A stretch of 22,492 nt of DNA from Candidatus Nanopelagicales bacterium (GCA_023264215.1 JALQSY010000003.1:1-22492), one strand, 5' to 3'. Counted from the stretch's first letter, positions 7,745 through 15,386 are shown. Numbers and translations: made by a program. The notes: generated by a model from the letters alone, not told the origin.

Positions 7745-7750
7745 TAGTGT
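7745..7750 (+). promoter_or_regulatory. Minus-10-like box TAGTGT of the ABC exporter operon
   Basis: TAGTGT ends 7 nt before the GTG at 7758, predicting a leaderless transcript and supporting that start over a TTG at 7731. No minus-35 motif is seen. Confidence 0.5.
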
Positions 7751-7757
7751 CCCTGGG

Positions 7758-8678
7758 GTGGCCATCCTCGTCGAGCACCTCGGGAAGTCCTTCGGCAGCG
7801 TGCGTGCCGTCGACGACCTGTCCTTCACCGTCCCCGACGGCGTCGTCACCGGATTCCTCGGGCCCAACGGCGCGGGCAAGTCCACGACGATGCGCCTGAT
7901 GCTGGGGCTGGATCGCGGGGAGGGCACGACCCTCTTCGACGGCATGCCGCTGCGCGATCACGCGCACCCCAGCCGCGTGGTCGGCACGCACCTGGACGCG
8001 CGACCCTTCCTGCCCGGGCGCACGGCGCGGGACCACCTGCGCATGCTGGCGACCGAGGCGAAGCTGCCCGCATCGCGCATCGATGAGGTGCTGGCGATGG
8101 TGGGCCTGACCGAGGTCGCCGACGACCGCCCGAAGTCGTTCTCGCTCGGCATGGCCCAGCGACTCGGACTGGCCGGGGCCGTGCTCGCCGACCCCCACGC
8201 GCTCATGCTCGATGAGCCGGCGAATGGCCTGGATCCGCAGTCCATCCAGTGGCTGCGCGAGTTCCTGCGCCACTACGCCGCCGAGGGGAGATCGGTCCTG
8301 GTGTCGAGTCATCTGCTCAGCGAGATGCAGCTCATGGCCGATCATGTCGTCGTCATCGCTCGTGGCAGGCTCGTGGCTGACGGCACGATCGACGAGCTCG
8401 TCTCCCAGCGCAGCGATGTCTTCGTCAGATGCACCGACTCCGCGCGCCTGGCCGCACTGCTCCGAGCGGCTGGCGGCACGGTCACGACCGAAGGCCAGGC
8501 CCTGGCGGTCACCGGTCTGACGACCGATCAGGTGGGGCACCTGGCCTTCGACGCCGAGGTGACCATCCTCGAGCTCACCACGCGCAAGGCGAGCCTGGAG
8601 GAGACCTTCATGCAGCTGACCGGTGACGGCCAGCAGTACGCCTTCGGCAGCGTGGACGTCGCGCAGGAGGCGTCATGA
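7758..8678 (+). CDS. ABC transporter ATP-binding protein (ABC-2 exporter type)
   Basis: A 306-residue ATPase subunit of an ABC-2 type exporter. Walker A is GPNGAGKST (residues 35-43). The signature region reads SLGMAQRL, and Walker B with D-loop is LMLDEPANGLDP; the switch His lies in VSSHLLSEM. The C-terminal ~80 residues form the accessory domain usual for the DrrA/CcmA/YhaQ-like group. GTG at 7758 starts the protein at the usual distance from Walker A (LVEHLGKSFG) and sits 7 nt after a minus-10 box. The stop overlaps the start of the permease gene by 4 bp (ATGA), so the two form one complex. The transported substrate is unknown; drugs, peptides and lipids are the usual possibilities. Confidence 0.94.
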   Translation: MAILVEHLGKSFGSVRAVDDLSFTVPDGVVTGFLGPNGAGKSTTMRLMLGLDRGEGTTLFDGMPLRDHAHPSRVVGTHLDARPFLPGRTARDHLRMLATEAKLPASRIDEVLAMVGLTEVADDRPKSFSLGMAQRLGLAGAVLADPHALMLDEPANGLDPQSIQWLREFLRHYAAEGRSVLVSSHLLSEMQLMADHVVVIARGRLVADGTIDELVSQRSDVFVRCTDSARLAALLRAAGGTVTTEGQALAVTGLTTDQVGHLAFDAEVTILELTTRKASLEETFMQLTGDGQQYAFGSVDVAQEAS

Positions 8679-9424
8679 CCGGCGAGCTGCGCTACGAGTG
8701 GGTGCGCATCAGCACCGTGCGGTCGACCTGGGTGCTGATCGGATTCGCGATGCTCGTCCCCGCGGGCCTGGCGCTCTTCGTGTCCTGGCTCGTCGGCAAT
8801 CTGGGCTCGGATGCCGGCGGCCCGCCGGACGGGCAGGCAGGCGGGTTGTCCGGATTCCTCCCGCTGACCGCAGCGGTGCTCTGCGCGATCGGGGCCGCGG
8901 CGTTCGGGCAGGAGTACCGCCACGGTCTCATCCGCATCACGCTGGCGATCTTCCCCCGGCGCACACCGGTGTTCATCGCCAAGGCCGTGATGGTCGCCGC
9001 GGTCATCACGGTGGCGGCGATCCTGGCGATCGCGACCATCGTGCTCGCCCAGGCGCTCGGCGGCGTCATCTCCGGCGGGGGAGTCGTCTGGGACGAGACG
9101 GCCTGGGGCGGATCGGGCGTGCGCGCCATCATGTACGTCGTCCTGTTCGTCCTCATCGCCTTCGCCATCACGGCGCTCACGCGCAATCAGCCGGTCGGCG
9201 TGATCGCGCCGATCGTGCTGGCGGTCCTCATCGAGCCGATCATCGGCACCATCGCCTTCGTCCAGGGCTGGACCTGGATCGACTGGGTGCTGCCCTTCTC
9301 CGGCGGGGCCGCGGCCGTCTCCACCGAGGGTGCGGAGGCGTGGGGACACCTGGCGGTCTTCGGAGGCTGGTTCCTGCTGCTGGCGATACCGGCCTGGGCG
9401 CTCTTCGTGCGCCGTGACGCCTGA
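8675..9424 (+). CDS. ABC-2 type transporter permease
   Basis: A 249-residue integral membrane protein with about six hydrophobic segments, matching the permease half of ABC-2 exporters. The first helix lies near residues 17-38 after a short cytosolic segment ending VRSTWVLIG. A characteristic cytosolic motif, FGQEYRHGLIRITLAIFPRR, follows the second helix and is the usual coupling region of this family. The gene is translationally coupled to the ATPase (4 bp overlap). The fluoride-channel gene starts 3 bp after its stop, so all four genes may share one mRNA. I cannot predict its substrate. Confidence 0.88.
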   Translation: MTGELRYEWVRISTVRSTWVLIGFAMLVPAGLALFVSWLVGNLGSDAGGPPDGQAGGLSGFLPLTAAVLCAIGAAAFGQEYRHGLIRITLAIFPRRTPVFIAKAVMVAAVITVAAILAIATIVLAQALGGVISGGGVVWDETAWGGSGVRAIMYVVLFVLIAFAITALTRNQPVGVIAPIVLAVLIEPIIGTIAFVQGWTWIDWVLPFSGGAAAVSTEGAEAWGHLAVFGGWFLLLAIPAWALFVRRDA

Positions 9425-9427
9425 GCC

Positions 9428-9835
9428 TTGGGACGCTCCCGCGACCTGATCGCTGTCGCCGCCGGCGGCGCCGTCGGCGCTCTCGCCCGCTACGGCGTCT
9501 CGCTCACCGCGTCGGCTCTGGGCGTCGCTTCTCCCTGGGCCACCCTCGCGGTCAACGTGGTCGGCTGCCTCCTCATGGGCCTGCTCGCGGCCGCCGTGCT
9601 GGCACGCCCGGCCCGGGCTCGCGACGCGCTCTGGCGCTCATTCCTCGGCGTGGGGGTGCTCGGGGGATTCACCACCTTCTCGGCTTTCGCCGGCGATGCC
9701 GTCGTCCTTGCCGAGCGCGGCGATGCGGTCGCCAGCGCGGTCTACGTCGCCGGCACCCTCGCGGCGGGGCTGGTGGCGCTGCGCCTGGGCCTGTCGATCG
9801 GCGGTCATCATCGGTCGCGGCGGAGTCCGGCGTGA
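9428..9835 (+). CDS. crcB: CrcB/Fluc fluoride ion channel subunit 1
   Basis: Fluc/CrcB proteins are small four-helix membrane proteins that form dual-topology dimeric channels exporting fluoride and protecting enolase and pyrophosphatase. This 135-residue subunit shows the N-terminal GGAVGALARYG motif, an Asn-containing second helix (LAVNVVGCLLMG), and GVLGGFTTFSAFAGD, which carries the phenylalanine and Thr/Ser residues lining the fluoride path. A TTG at 9428 is taken as the start because it lies 3 bp after the permease stop and leaves a normal N terminus. The second crcB overlaps its end by 4 bp. With two paralogous genes, the working channel is probably a heterodimer of oppositely inserted subunits. 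Confidence 0.93.
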   Translation: MGRSRDLIAVAAGGAVGALARYGVSLTASALGVASPWATLAVNVVGCLLMGLLAAAVLARPARARDALWRSFLGVGVLGGFTTFSAFAGDAVVLAERGDAVASAVYVAGTLAAGLVALRLGLSIGGHHRSRRSPA

Positions 9836-10182
9836 CGGCCGCGATCCTCGTCGCCCTGGGCGGTGCCCTGGGTGCGAGCGCCCGTTACGCGCTCGCATCG
9901 TGGTGGACCGCGCGATTCCCCTGGGCGATCCTCGTCGCCAACGCGGCGGGCTCCTTCGTCCTGGGGGTCCTGCTCCATGAGGCACCCCGTGAGTCCATGC
10001 TCCTCATCGGCGTCGGATTCTGCGGCGCCCTCACGACGTTCTCGACGTTCGCGCTCGACACCGTCGTCCTCGCGCGCGAGGGGCGACCGAAGGCGGCGGT
10101 CGCCAACGTCATCGCATCGACCGCGGGCAGCATCCTCGCCCTCGCGCTCGGCCTCGCGCTTGCGCGCGCGCTGTTCGGCTAG
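9832..10182 (+). CDS. crcB: CrcB/Fluc fluoride ion channel subunit 2
   Basis: A 116-residue second subunit of the fluoride channel, at the usual family length. The same marks are visible: GGALGASARYAL near the N terminus, LVANAAGSFVLG in helix two, and GFCGALTTFSTFALDTVVL in helix three. GTG at 9832 overlaps the first crcB stop (GTGA), so translation is coupled, as expected for partners needed in equal amounts. Charge distribution differs between the two proteins, which fits opposite membrane orientation of a heterodimer; that is inference. The gene ends in a 4 bp overlap with the convergent cyclo-ligase gene. No fluoride riboswitch can fit upstream, since the genes are contiguous with the exporter genes. 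Confidence 0.93.
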   Translation: MTAAILVALGGALGASARYALASWWTARFPWAILVANAAGSFVLGVLLHEAPRESMLLIGVGFCGALTTFSTFALDTVVLAREGRPKAAVANVIASTAGSILALALGLALARALFG

Positions 10183-10760
10183 CCGTGCGCGCCCCGGCAC
10201 TCGATCACGCGGGTCGGCGTGACGATCCAGTCCACGCGCTGGTCATGCTCCTGCGACGGCACGTGCTCCACGACATCGGCGTCGCCGACGACGGCGATCA
10301 CCTCGGGCCGGTCATCGCCGAGCTCAGCGAGCACGCGATCGTAGAAGCCACCGCCCTTGCCGAGCCGATCGCCGAGTGCGGTGACGGCGAGCGCCGGGAT
10401 GAGCAGCGCTCTCGCGGGCAACAGGCTCACCGCCGGTCCCGTCGGTTCCTCGATGCCCATCGACGACATCGTCGTCGCCCCCTCGTCGAGCACCCACTCC
10501 AGTCGGTCGCCGGCCACGCGCGGCAGGAGGACCTCGAACCCCGACGCGTCCAGCATCGAGCGCATGGCATCGGTGGAGGGCTCGGTGCCGTAGGAGGCGT
10601 AGCACGTGACGCGGCGGGCCCCGGGGAATCCCATGACGAGGTCGTGCGCCCGCCGGGCGAGGAGGACCGGATCGGGGGACGGGCCCGACCTGCGGCGGGC
10701 GCGCGCCTGCTGCCGTGCCTCGGCCTTGACCGCGGATGGACCGGTGTCGGGGGTGCCCAC
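10179..10760 (-). CDS. 5-formyltetrahydrofolate cyclo-ligase
   Basis: This enzyme converts 5-formyl-THF to 5,10-methenyl-THF with ATP, returning folate to the one-carbon pool. The 193-residue protein has the normal family length. An N-terminal Arg/Lys-rich helix (RQQARARRR) is followed by a substrate-binding strand (YASYGTEPSTDAM) and the signature IPALAVTALGDRLGKGGGFYDRVL, whose Gly-rich loop binds ATP phosphates. GTG at 10760 is supported by GAGAAT ending 6 nt upstream, although that hexamer lacks the first T of the TANNNT consensus. It diverges from galU over 25 bp and its 3' end overlaps crcB by 4 bp. From memory, the same divergent pair with galU occurs in M. tuberculosis (Rv0992c/Rv0993). 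Confidence 0.94.
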   Translation of the reverse strand: MGTPDTGPSAVKAEARQQARARRRSGPSPDPVLLARRAHDLVMGFPGARRVTCYASYGTEPSTDAMRSMLDASGFEVLLPRVAGDRLEWVLDEGATTMSSMGIEEPTGPAVSLLPARALLIPALAVTALGDRLGKGGGFYDRVLAELGDDRPEVIAVVGDADVVEHVPSQEHDQRVDWIVTPTRVIECRGAHG

Positions 10761-10766
10761 CCTCGC

Positions 10767-10772
10767 ATTCTC
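10767..10772 (-). promoter_or_regulatory. Minus-10-like box GAGAAT of the cyclo-ligase gene
   Basis: GAGAAT on the minus strand ends 6 nt before the GTG at 10760. It keeps the A, A and T that matter most (NANAAT) but not the first T. It lies one base from the opposing galU box. Prediction only. Confidence 0.4.
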
Positions 10773-10773
10773 C

Positions 10774-10779
10774 TAGGGT
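10774..10779 (+). promoter_or_regulatory. Minus-10-like box TAGGGT of galU
   Basis: TAGGGT ends 6 nt before the galU ATG at 10786, predicting a leaderless transcript. No minus-35 motif is evident, and a full promoter would extend into the cyclo-ligase coding region. Prediction only. Confidence 0.5.
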
Positions 10780-10785
10780 GTCCCC

Positions 10786-11661
<876 letters not shown>

Positions 11662-11662
11662 G

Positions 11663-12880
11663 ATGAGGTCGGTCGAAGAGCACCAGAAGGTCGTGCTCGG
11701 GGACGCCCGTCCCATGCCGGTCGAGCGCGTCCCCCTCCTGGACGCGGACGGCCTCGTGCTCGCCGAGGCGGTGTCCGCGCACTGGCCGCTGCCGTCGTTC
11801 GACAACAGCTCGATGGACGGTTACGCCGTGCGCGCCGCCGACGTCGCGGGGGCGTCCGAGGATTCCCCCGTGCGACTGCCGGTGCGCGGCGACCTCGCTG
11901 CCGGCCAGGAGGCCACGGCCCGGCTCGACCCCGGGACCGCGGTGCGCATCATGACCGGTGCGCCGCTGCCGGAGGGAGCTGATGCCGTCGTCCCCGTGGA
12001 GTGGACCGACGGCGCGACCGGCGATGTGTCCATCACCCGCATCCCCGACGTCGGCGCGCACATCCGGCGACGCGGCGAGGATGTCGCGTCGGGCGCGCAG
12101 GTGCTCGAACCCGGCATGCCGGTGCACGCGCGCGTGATCGCGATGCTCGCTGCCGTCGGGCTGGCCGACGTACCCGTCCATCGGCGTCCTCGCGTCGGCG
12201 TGATCTCGACGGGCGATGAACTCGTCGATCCCGGGGTGGAGCCGGGACCGGGTCAGATCGTGGACTCCAACAGCTACATGCTGGCCGCCGCCGTTCGCGA
12301 GACGGGTGCCGAGGGCGTGCGCGTCGGCCCTGTCCGCGATGACGAGGATGCCCTCGAGCGGGTACTGCTCGAGGAGGCCGAGCGCAGCGACCTGATCCTC
12401 ACCTCCGGCGGGGTCAGCATGGGCGCCTACGACACGGTGAAGGCGGTCCTGACGCGCATGGGCGGCGTGGAGTTCGTCAAGGTCGCCATGCAGCCCGGCA
12501 TGCCCCAGGGGTCGGGCCGCGTGGGAAGCACGCCCATCGTCACCCTCCCGGGGAATCCCGTGAGCTCCTATGTCTCCTTCGAGGTGTTCGTCCGTCCCCT
12601 GATCCGACGCCTCCTGGGCCACGCGCAGCTTGACCGGCCGCGCCTGCACGCGATCTGCGCCCGCGAATTCGGCTCGCCCTCGGGCAAGACCCAGTTCGCG
12701 CGAGTCCGACTGAGCATCCACGATGGACTGGTGCGGGCCGAGCCCGAGGGCGGTCAGGGATCGCACATCATCGGCGGACTGTCGCGCGCCGATGGCCTCG
12801 CGGTGGTCCCGGCTTCGGTCGATCGCGTGCGTGAAGGCGACGAGCTCACGGTCTGGGACCTGCGCGGAGGTGCGGCATGA
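11663..12880 (+). CDS. glp: Gephyrin-like molybdotransferase Glp (MoeA family)
   Basis: A 405-residue MoeA/gephyrin-E family protein. Visible blocks are SSMDGYAVRAAD (about 49-60), the MoeA substrate motif VISTGDELV (about 180-188), SGGVSMGAYDTVK, and VTLPGNPVSSYVSFEVF before the C-terminal domain. MoeA enzymes insert molybdate into adenylated molybdopterin. Its position between galU and moaC/rimJ, with glpR two genes downstream, identifies it with the actinobacterial Glp that in Corynebacterium glutamicum binds FtsZ and the membrane receptor GlpR. ATG at 11663 is chosen by the ribosome site GGGAGAGG just upstream; the frame runs back to 11531 but inside galU. It overlaps moaC by 4 bp. Whether it still works in cofactor synthesis cannot be told. 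Confidence 0.92.
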   Translation: MRSVEEHQKVVLGDARPMPVERVPLLDADGLVLAEAVSAHWPLPSFDNSSMDGYAVRAADVAGASEDSPVRLPVRGDLAAGQEATARLDPGTAVRIMTGAPLPEGADAVVPVEWTDGATGDVSITRIPDVGAHIRRRGEDVASGAQVLEPGMPVHARVIAMLAAVGLADVPVHRRPRVGVISTGDELVDPGVEPGPGQIVDSNSYMLAAAVRETGAEGVRVGPVRDDEDALERVLLEEAERSDLILTSGGVSMGAYDTVKAVLTRMGGVEFVKVAMQPGMPQGSGRVGSTPIVTLPGNPVSSYVSFEVFVRPLIRRLLGHAQLDRPRLHAICAREFGSPSGKTQFARVRLSIHDGLVRAEPEGGQGSHIIGGLSRADGLAVVPASVDRVREGDELTVWDLRGGAA

Positions 12881-13353
12881 GCGGTGAGTTCACCCACCTC
12901 GATTCCCAGGGTGCTGCGCGCATGGTGGACGTGACGGGCAAGGACGTCACCGTGCGCTCGGCGACCGCGTCGGGCCGGGTCCGGGTGAGCGCCGAGGTCA
13001 TCGGGCTGCTCCGCGGGAGCGGGGTGCCCAAGGGCGATGCCCTCGCCGTGGCGCGGATCGCCGGCATCCAGGCCGCCAAGCGGACCCCCGATCTCATCCC
13101 GCTGTGCCATCCGCTGGCCATCCACGGCGTCGAGGTCGCCCTCGAGGTGGAGGACGACGGGGTGCGGATCGGCGCCACGGTCCGCACGGCCGATCGGACC
13201 GGGGTGGAGATGGAGGCGCTCACCTGCGTCGCCGTCGCCGGGCTTGCGCTCATCGACATGGTCAAGGCCGTCGATCCCGCCGCTGTGATCAGCGATGTGC
13301 GACTCGAGGAGAAGTCCGGCGGCAAGCGCGGTCACTGGGTGCGCCCATCGTGA
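12877..13353 (+). CDS. moaC: Cyclic pyranopterin monophosphate synthase MoaC
   Basis: MoaC makes cyclic pyranopterin monophosphate from the MoaA product in the first step of molybdenum cofactor synthesis. This 158-residue protein has normal length and contains THLDSQGAARMVDV near the N terminus, AAKRTPDLIPLCHPL (about 66-80, active-site region), TGVEMEALT, and DMVKAVD with the catalytic Lys and Asp. It is coupled to glp at its start (ATGA overlap) and to the acetyltransferase at its end (GTGA overlap). No moaA is in the window, so the rest of the pathway must lie elsewhere. Its place beside glp suggests the pair keeps a molybdopterin link. Confidence 0.97.
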   Translation: MSGEFTHLDSQGAARMVDVTGKDVTVRSATASGRVRVSAEVIGLLRGSGVPKGDALAVARIAGIQAAKRTPDLIPLCHPLAIHGVEVALEVEDDGVRIGATVRTADRTGVEMEALTCVAVAGLALIDMVKAVDPAAVISDVRLEEKSGGKRGHWVRPS

Positions 13354-14033
13354 CGCGGGGCTGGCCCGCGCGCCTGCGGCACGAACGCATCGAGTTGCGG
13401 CCGCTGCGACTGCGCGACGCCGTTGCGTGGCGCGAGGTGCGCACGCGCAACGCTCGCTGGCTGCGGCCGTGGGAAGCCACCCTTCCCCTGTCGGAGCACG
13501 ACGCGCCCACCACGTACGGCGCCATGGTGCGACGGCTGCGAGCCGAAGCACGGGAGGGTCGGAGCCTGCCCTTCGCTCTCCTGGTGGACGGGGCATTCGC
13601 CGGGCAGGTGACCGTCGGCGGGATCTCCCGCGGATCGCTGCTCGGCGCCTACATCGGCTACTGGATCGACGAGCGGTTCGCAGGTCAGGGCATCATGCCG
13701 ATGGCGGTAGCGCTCGTCACCGATCACTGCTTCGGTGAGGTCGGTCTGCATCGAGTGGAAGTCAACATCCGCCCGGAGAACACGGCGTCGCTGAGGGTCG
13801 TCCACAAGCTCGGGTTCCGCCAGGAGGGTGTGCGGGAGAGGTACCTCCACATCGACGGGGACTGGCGCGACCACCTGACGTTCGCCCTCTGCGCCGATGA
13901 TGTGCCTCGCGGGCTCCTCGCCCGGCTGACGGGCTCGGCAGCCGCATCGGGCGGTGCGAGCGACCCGGTGCCCTCCGCGACACGCAGTCCGCTCGGCGGC
14001 CAGATCCCGCAGTCTGGGCAGGTGTCCACCTAA
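13350..14033 (+). CDS. GNAT-family N-acetyltransferase, RimJ/RimL-like
   Basis: A 227-residue GNAT acetyltransferase of the RimJ/RimL class, which acetylates protein N-terminal or small-molecule amines with acetyl-CoA. The family core is visible as GYWIDERFAGQGIMPMAVALVTDHCF, with the acetyl-CoA pyrophosphate loop in RFAGQGI, followed by VGLHRVEVNIRPENTASLRVVHKLGFRQEG, then RYLHIDGDWRDHLTFAL. GTG at 13350 overlaps the moaC stop by 4 bp. The ~40 C-terminal residues after RGLLARL are low-complexity Gly/Ser/Pro and probably disordered. From memory, Rv0995 occupies the same place in M. tuberculosis. Its stop codon TAA forms the first half of the minus-10 box of glpR. The natural substrate is unknown. 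Confidence 0.92.
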   Translation: MTRGWPARLRHERIELRPLRLRDAVAWREVRTRNARWLRPWEATLPLSEHDAPTTYGAMVRRLRAEAREGRSLPFALLVDGAFAGQVTVGGISRGSLLGAYIGYWIDERFAGQGIMPMAVALVTDHCFGEVGLHRVEVNIRPENTASLRVVHKLGFRQEGVRERYLHIDGDWRDHLTFALCADDVPRGLLARLTGSAAASGGASDPVPSATRSPLGGQIPQSGQVST

Positions 14034-14036
14034 CGT
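14031..14036 (+). promoter_or_regulatory. Minus-10-like box TAACGT of glpR
   Basis: TAACGT ends 8 nt before the GTG at 14045. Its first three bases are the stop codon of the acetyltransferase gene. It predicts that glpR also has its own leaderless transcript. Prediction only. Confidence 0.45.
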
Positions 14037-14044
14037 TCATTGAT

Positions 14045-14575
14045 GTGACGGGATTGATCTATGTGGCGATCGTCGCCCTGTGGGCCGCCGTCCTGATCCC
14101 GATGTGGCTGCGCCGCCACGATGACGACCAGGCGCGACGCATCGAGCGGCACCGGGTCGCCATGGGCACCCTGGCGCGCATGTCCGAGGACCTCGATGTC
14201 GCCCCCGCGGCCGCGTCGCGCCGGCGCCGGCTCGTGCTCGCCTGCACCGCCACCGTCGGAGCCCTTGGCGCCGCGGCATGGGTCGCGGGGATGAGCCCGG
14301 GCCTGCTGACCGCCGCCCTGTGGCTTCCCTTCGCGGTCTTCCTCCCCGTGGCACTCGTCCTCGAGCGTCGCCAGGCGCGGGCTGCTGCGACGCGCGCGCT
14401 TGCGGTTCGTCGCGATCAGCGCGCGGCTCGCGCGGCGGTCGCCGAGACTGCGCCCGCCGAGTCGGCGTCCGAGCAGGCCGGCACACCTGAGTCGTCGCGC
14501 ACCGCTGCTCCCGGCATGGCGATCCCTGTCCGGTCGACGGTGCCGTGGGATGAGGTCTTCGATCAATCGGCGTGA
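14045..14575 (+). CDS. glpR: Membrane protein GlpR (receptor of gephyrin-like Glp)
   Basis: A 176-residue membrane protein. An N-terminal helix (residues 4-21, IYVAIVALWAAVLIPMWLRR) matches the start typical of actinobacterial GlpR proteins. A basic cytosolic-looking stretch (about 22-62) precedes two further helices (63-82 and 87-107). A charged, Ala/Arg-rich tail ends in STVPWDEVFDQSA. In Corynebacterium glutamicum GlpR anchors Glp at the membrane and links it to FtsZ and septum formation. GTG at 14045 is the only sensible start; the ATG two bases earlier runs straight into a stop. Position downstream of glp-moaC-rimJ agrees with Rv0996. The assignment rests on topology, N-terminal pattern and synteny. 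Confidence 0.8.
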   Translation: MTGLIYVAIVALWAAVLIPMWLRRHDDDQARRIERHRVAMGTLARMSEDLDVAPAAASRRRRLVLACTATVGALGAAAWVAGMSPGLLTAALWLPFAVFLPVALVLERRQARAAATRALAVRRDQRAARAAVAETAPAESASEQAGTPESSRTAAPGMAIPVRSTVPWDEVFDQSA

Positions 14576-14627
14576 TGAGCCGTCACCGCGGCGATCACCT
14601 CATCGGGGAGTCGACGTCCTCCTGGTG

Positions 14628-14633
14628 TAGGGT
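14628..14633 (+). promoter_or_regulatory. Possible minus-10 box TAGGGT of tRNA-Ala
   Basis: TAGGGT lies about 46 nt before the mature tRNA 5' end in the glpR-tRNA gap, which would give a precursor with a leader of about 40 nt. No convincing minus-35 motif is visible. Confidence 0.35.
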
Positions 14634-14663
14634 CTCGGGCTGTCCGGGCTCGCCTCGGGCGAC

Positions 14664-14677
14664 GGGGCTTCGGCCCT
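14664..14677 (+). other. UUCG-capped hairpin just upstream of tRNA-Ala
   Basis: GGGC (14665-14668) and GCCC (14673-14676) pair around a UUCG tetraloop, extended by a G-U pair. The hairpin ends 2 nt before the tRNA 5' end. It may shape the precursor for RNase P. The fold is seen; the role is inferred. Confidence 0.4.
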
Positions 14678-14679
14678 CC

Positions 14680-14753
14680 GGGGCTGTAGCGCAGTCCGGT
14701 AGCGCACCTCGTTCGCATCGAGGGGGTCAGGGGTTCAAATCCCCTCAGCTCCA
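14680..14753 (+). tRNA. tRNA-Ala (anticodon CGC)
   Basis: The 74 nt fold into a complete cloverleaf. The acceptor stem is GGGGCTG/CAGCTCC, with the G3-U70 wobble pair that is the alanine identity signal. The D stem is GCGC/GCGC, and the anticodon stem CCTCG/CGAGG encloses loop TTCGCAT, giving anticodon CGC for GCG codons. The variable loop is 5 nt, and the T stem AGGGG/CCCCT carries loop TTCAAAT. The discriminator base is A. The genome continues CCG, so the terminal CCA is not fully encoded and must be completed by CCA-adding enzyme. It lies alone between glpR and a secreted-protein gene. Confidence 0.97.
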
Positions 14754-14852
14754 CCGCACGATCTCGCGCGCACCCGGCGTCGATCCTGGGAATTTCCGCA
14801 GCCGCGCGCCGACTCCCGGACGAGCCACCGGGCATCACGGTCGCACGCCGCC

Positions 14853-14858
14853 TACGGT
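14853..14858 (+). promoter_or_regulatory. Minus-10-like box TACGGT of the secreted-protein gene
   Basis: TACGGT precedes a strong Shine-Dalgarno sequence (GAGGAGG, 14867-14873) and the ATG at 14880, giving a short-leader transcript, unlike the leaderless starts elsewhere here. Prediction only. Confidence 0.45.
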
Positions 14859-14879
14859 AGGGGCCCGAGGAGGATCACC

Positions 14880-15383
14880 ATGCATGCACACGGACGGCGG
14901 CTGACCGCCGTCGCGGCCGCGTCGGCCTTCATGGCCAGCGCGATCGTCATCATGCCGAGCGCGCGCGCCGAGGGCGTCGTGTCCGCATGCCACTGGATCG
15001 ATCGGGAGTACTCGCAGACCTACACGTGCGAGGAGCCGGTCGAGGAACTCACTCACCTCGACATCATCGAGTGCTGGAAGTTCCCCGCATCGCCTCGCAC
15101 GTACGTGCGCCAGAAGACGGACGCGGGCTGGGTGCGCAACAAGGCCATCACCGTGAAGGTGACTGGCAATCGTGGCTGCGAGGAGCCGTACCAGTACCGC
15201 ACGGTCGTACGGGTGCCCGCGGAATTCCTCGCGGACATGGCCACGACGCGACTGCGGCTGACGATGCCGGCGAGCACCGGCGAGCTCCCCGACGGCACCG
15301 AGTACGCGTTCGGCAAGACGGTCGTGACCTACGGCGCCTGCCTGATGCCCGAGGACGCCAGCGACTGGTGCCCCGAGCGCTGA
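14880..15383 (+). CDS. Small secreted six-cysteine protein, unknown function
   Basis: A 167-residue protein with a clear Sec signal peptide: basic N terminus (HGRR), a hydrophobic core at about residues 9-25, and a signal peptidase I site after ARA (residue 30). The mature part of about 137 residues has six cysteines (37, 50, 65, 100, 154, 164), an even number that suggests up to three disulfides in a compact extracytoplasmic domain. No lipobox, repeat or known domain is recognised. GAGGAGG 6 nt before the ATG fixes the start. It stands alone after the tRNA and converges with the mannosyltransferase gene, the two stops being 3 bp apart. The real-gene call is strong; no function can be given. 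Confidence 0.85.
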   Translation: MHAHGRRLTAVAAASAFMASAIVIMPSARAEGVVSACHWIDREYSQTYTCEEPVEELTHLDIIECWKFPASPRTYVRQKTDAGWVRNKAITVKVTGNRGCEEPYQYRTVVRVPAEFLADMATTRLRLTMPASTGELPDGTEYAFGKTVVTYGACLMPEDASDWCPER

Positions 15384-15386
15384 CGG

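Noticed and set aside
9425..9427. Fluoride (crcB) riboswitch before the fluoride-channel genes
   Set aside because: Only 3 bp separate crcB1 from the permease stop and no riboswitch-like conserved core was seen within the upstream coding region.
14814..14832. CCCGG-N8-CCGGG inverted repeat after tRNA-Ala as a terminator
   Set aside because: Short stem, no T run, and such repeats are common by chance in this base composition.
14563..14838. Minus-strand frame with the segment ELRGFEPLTPSM over the tRNA
   Set aside because: This peptide is the well-known artefact produced by translating the antisense of a tRNA gene; the tRNA-Ala cloverleaf explains the sequence.
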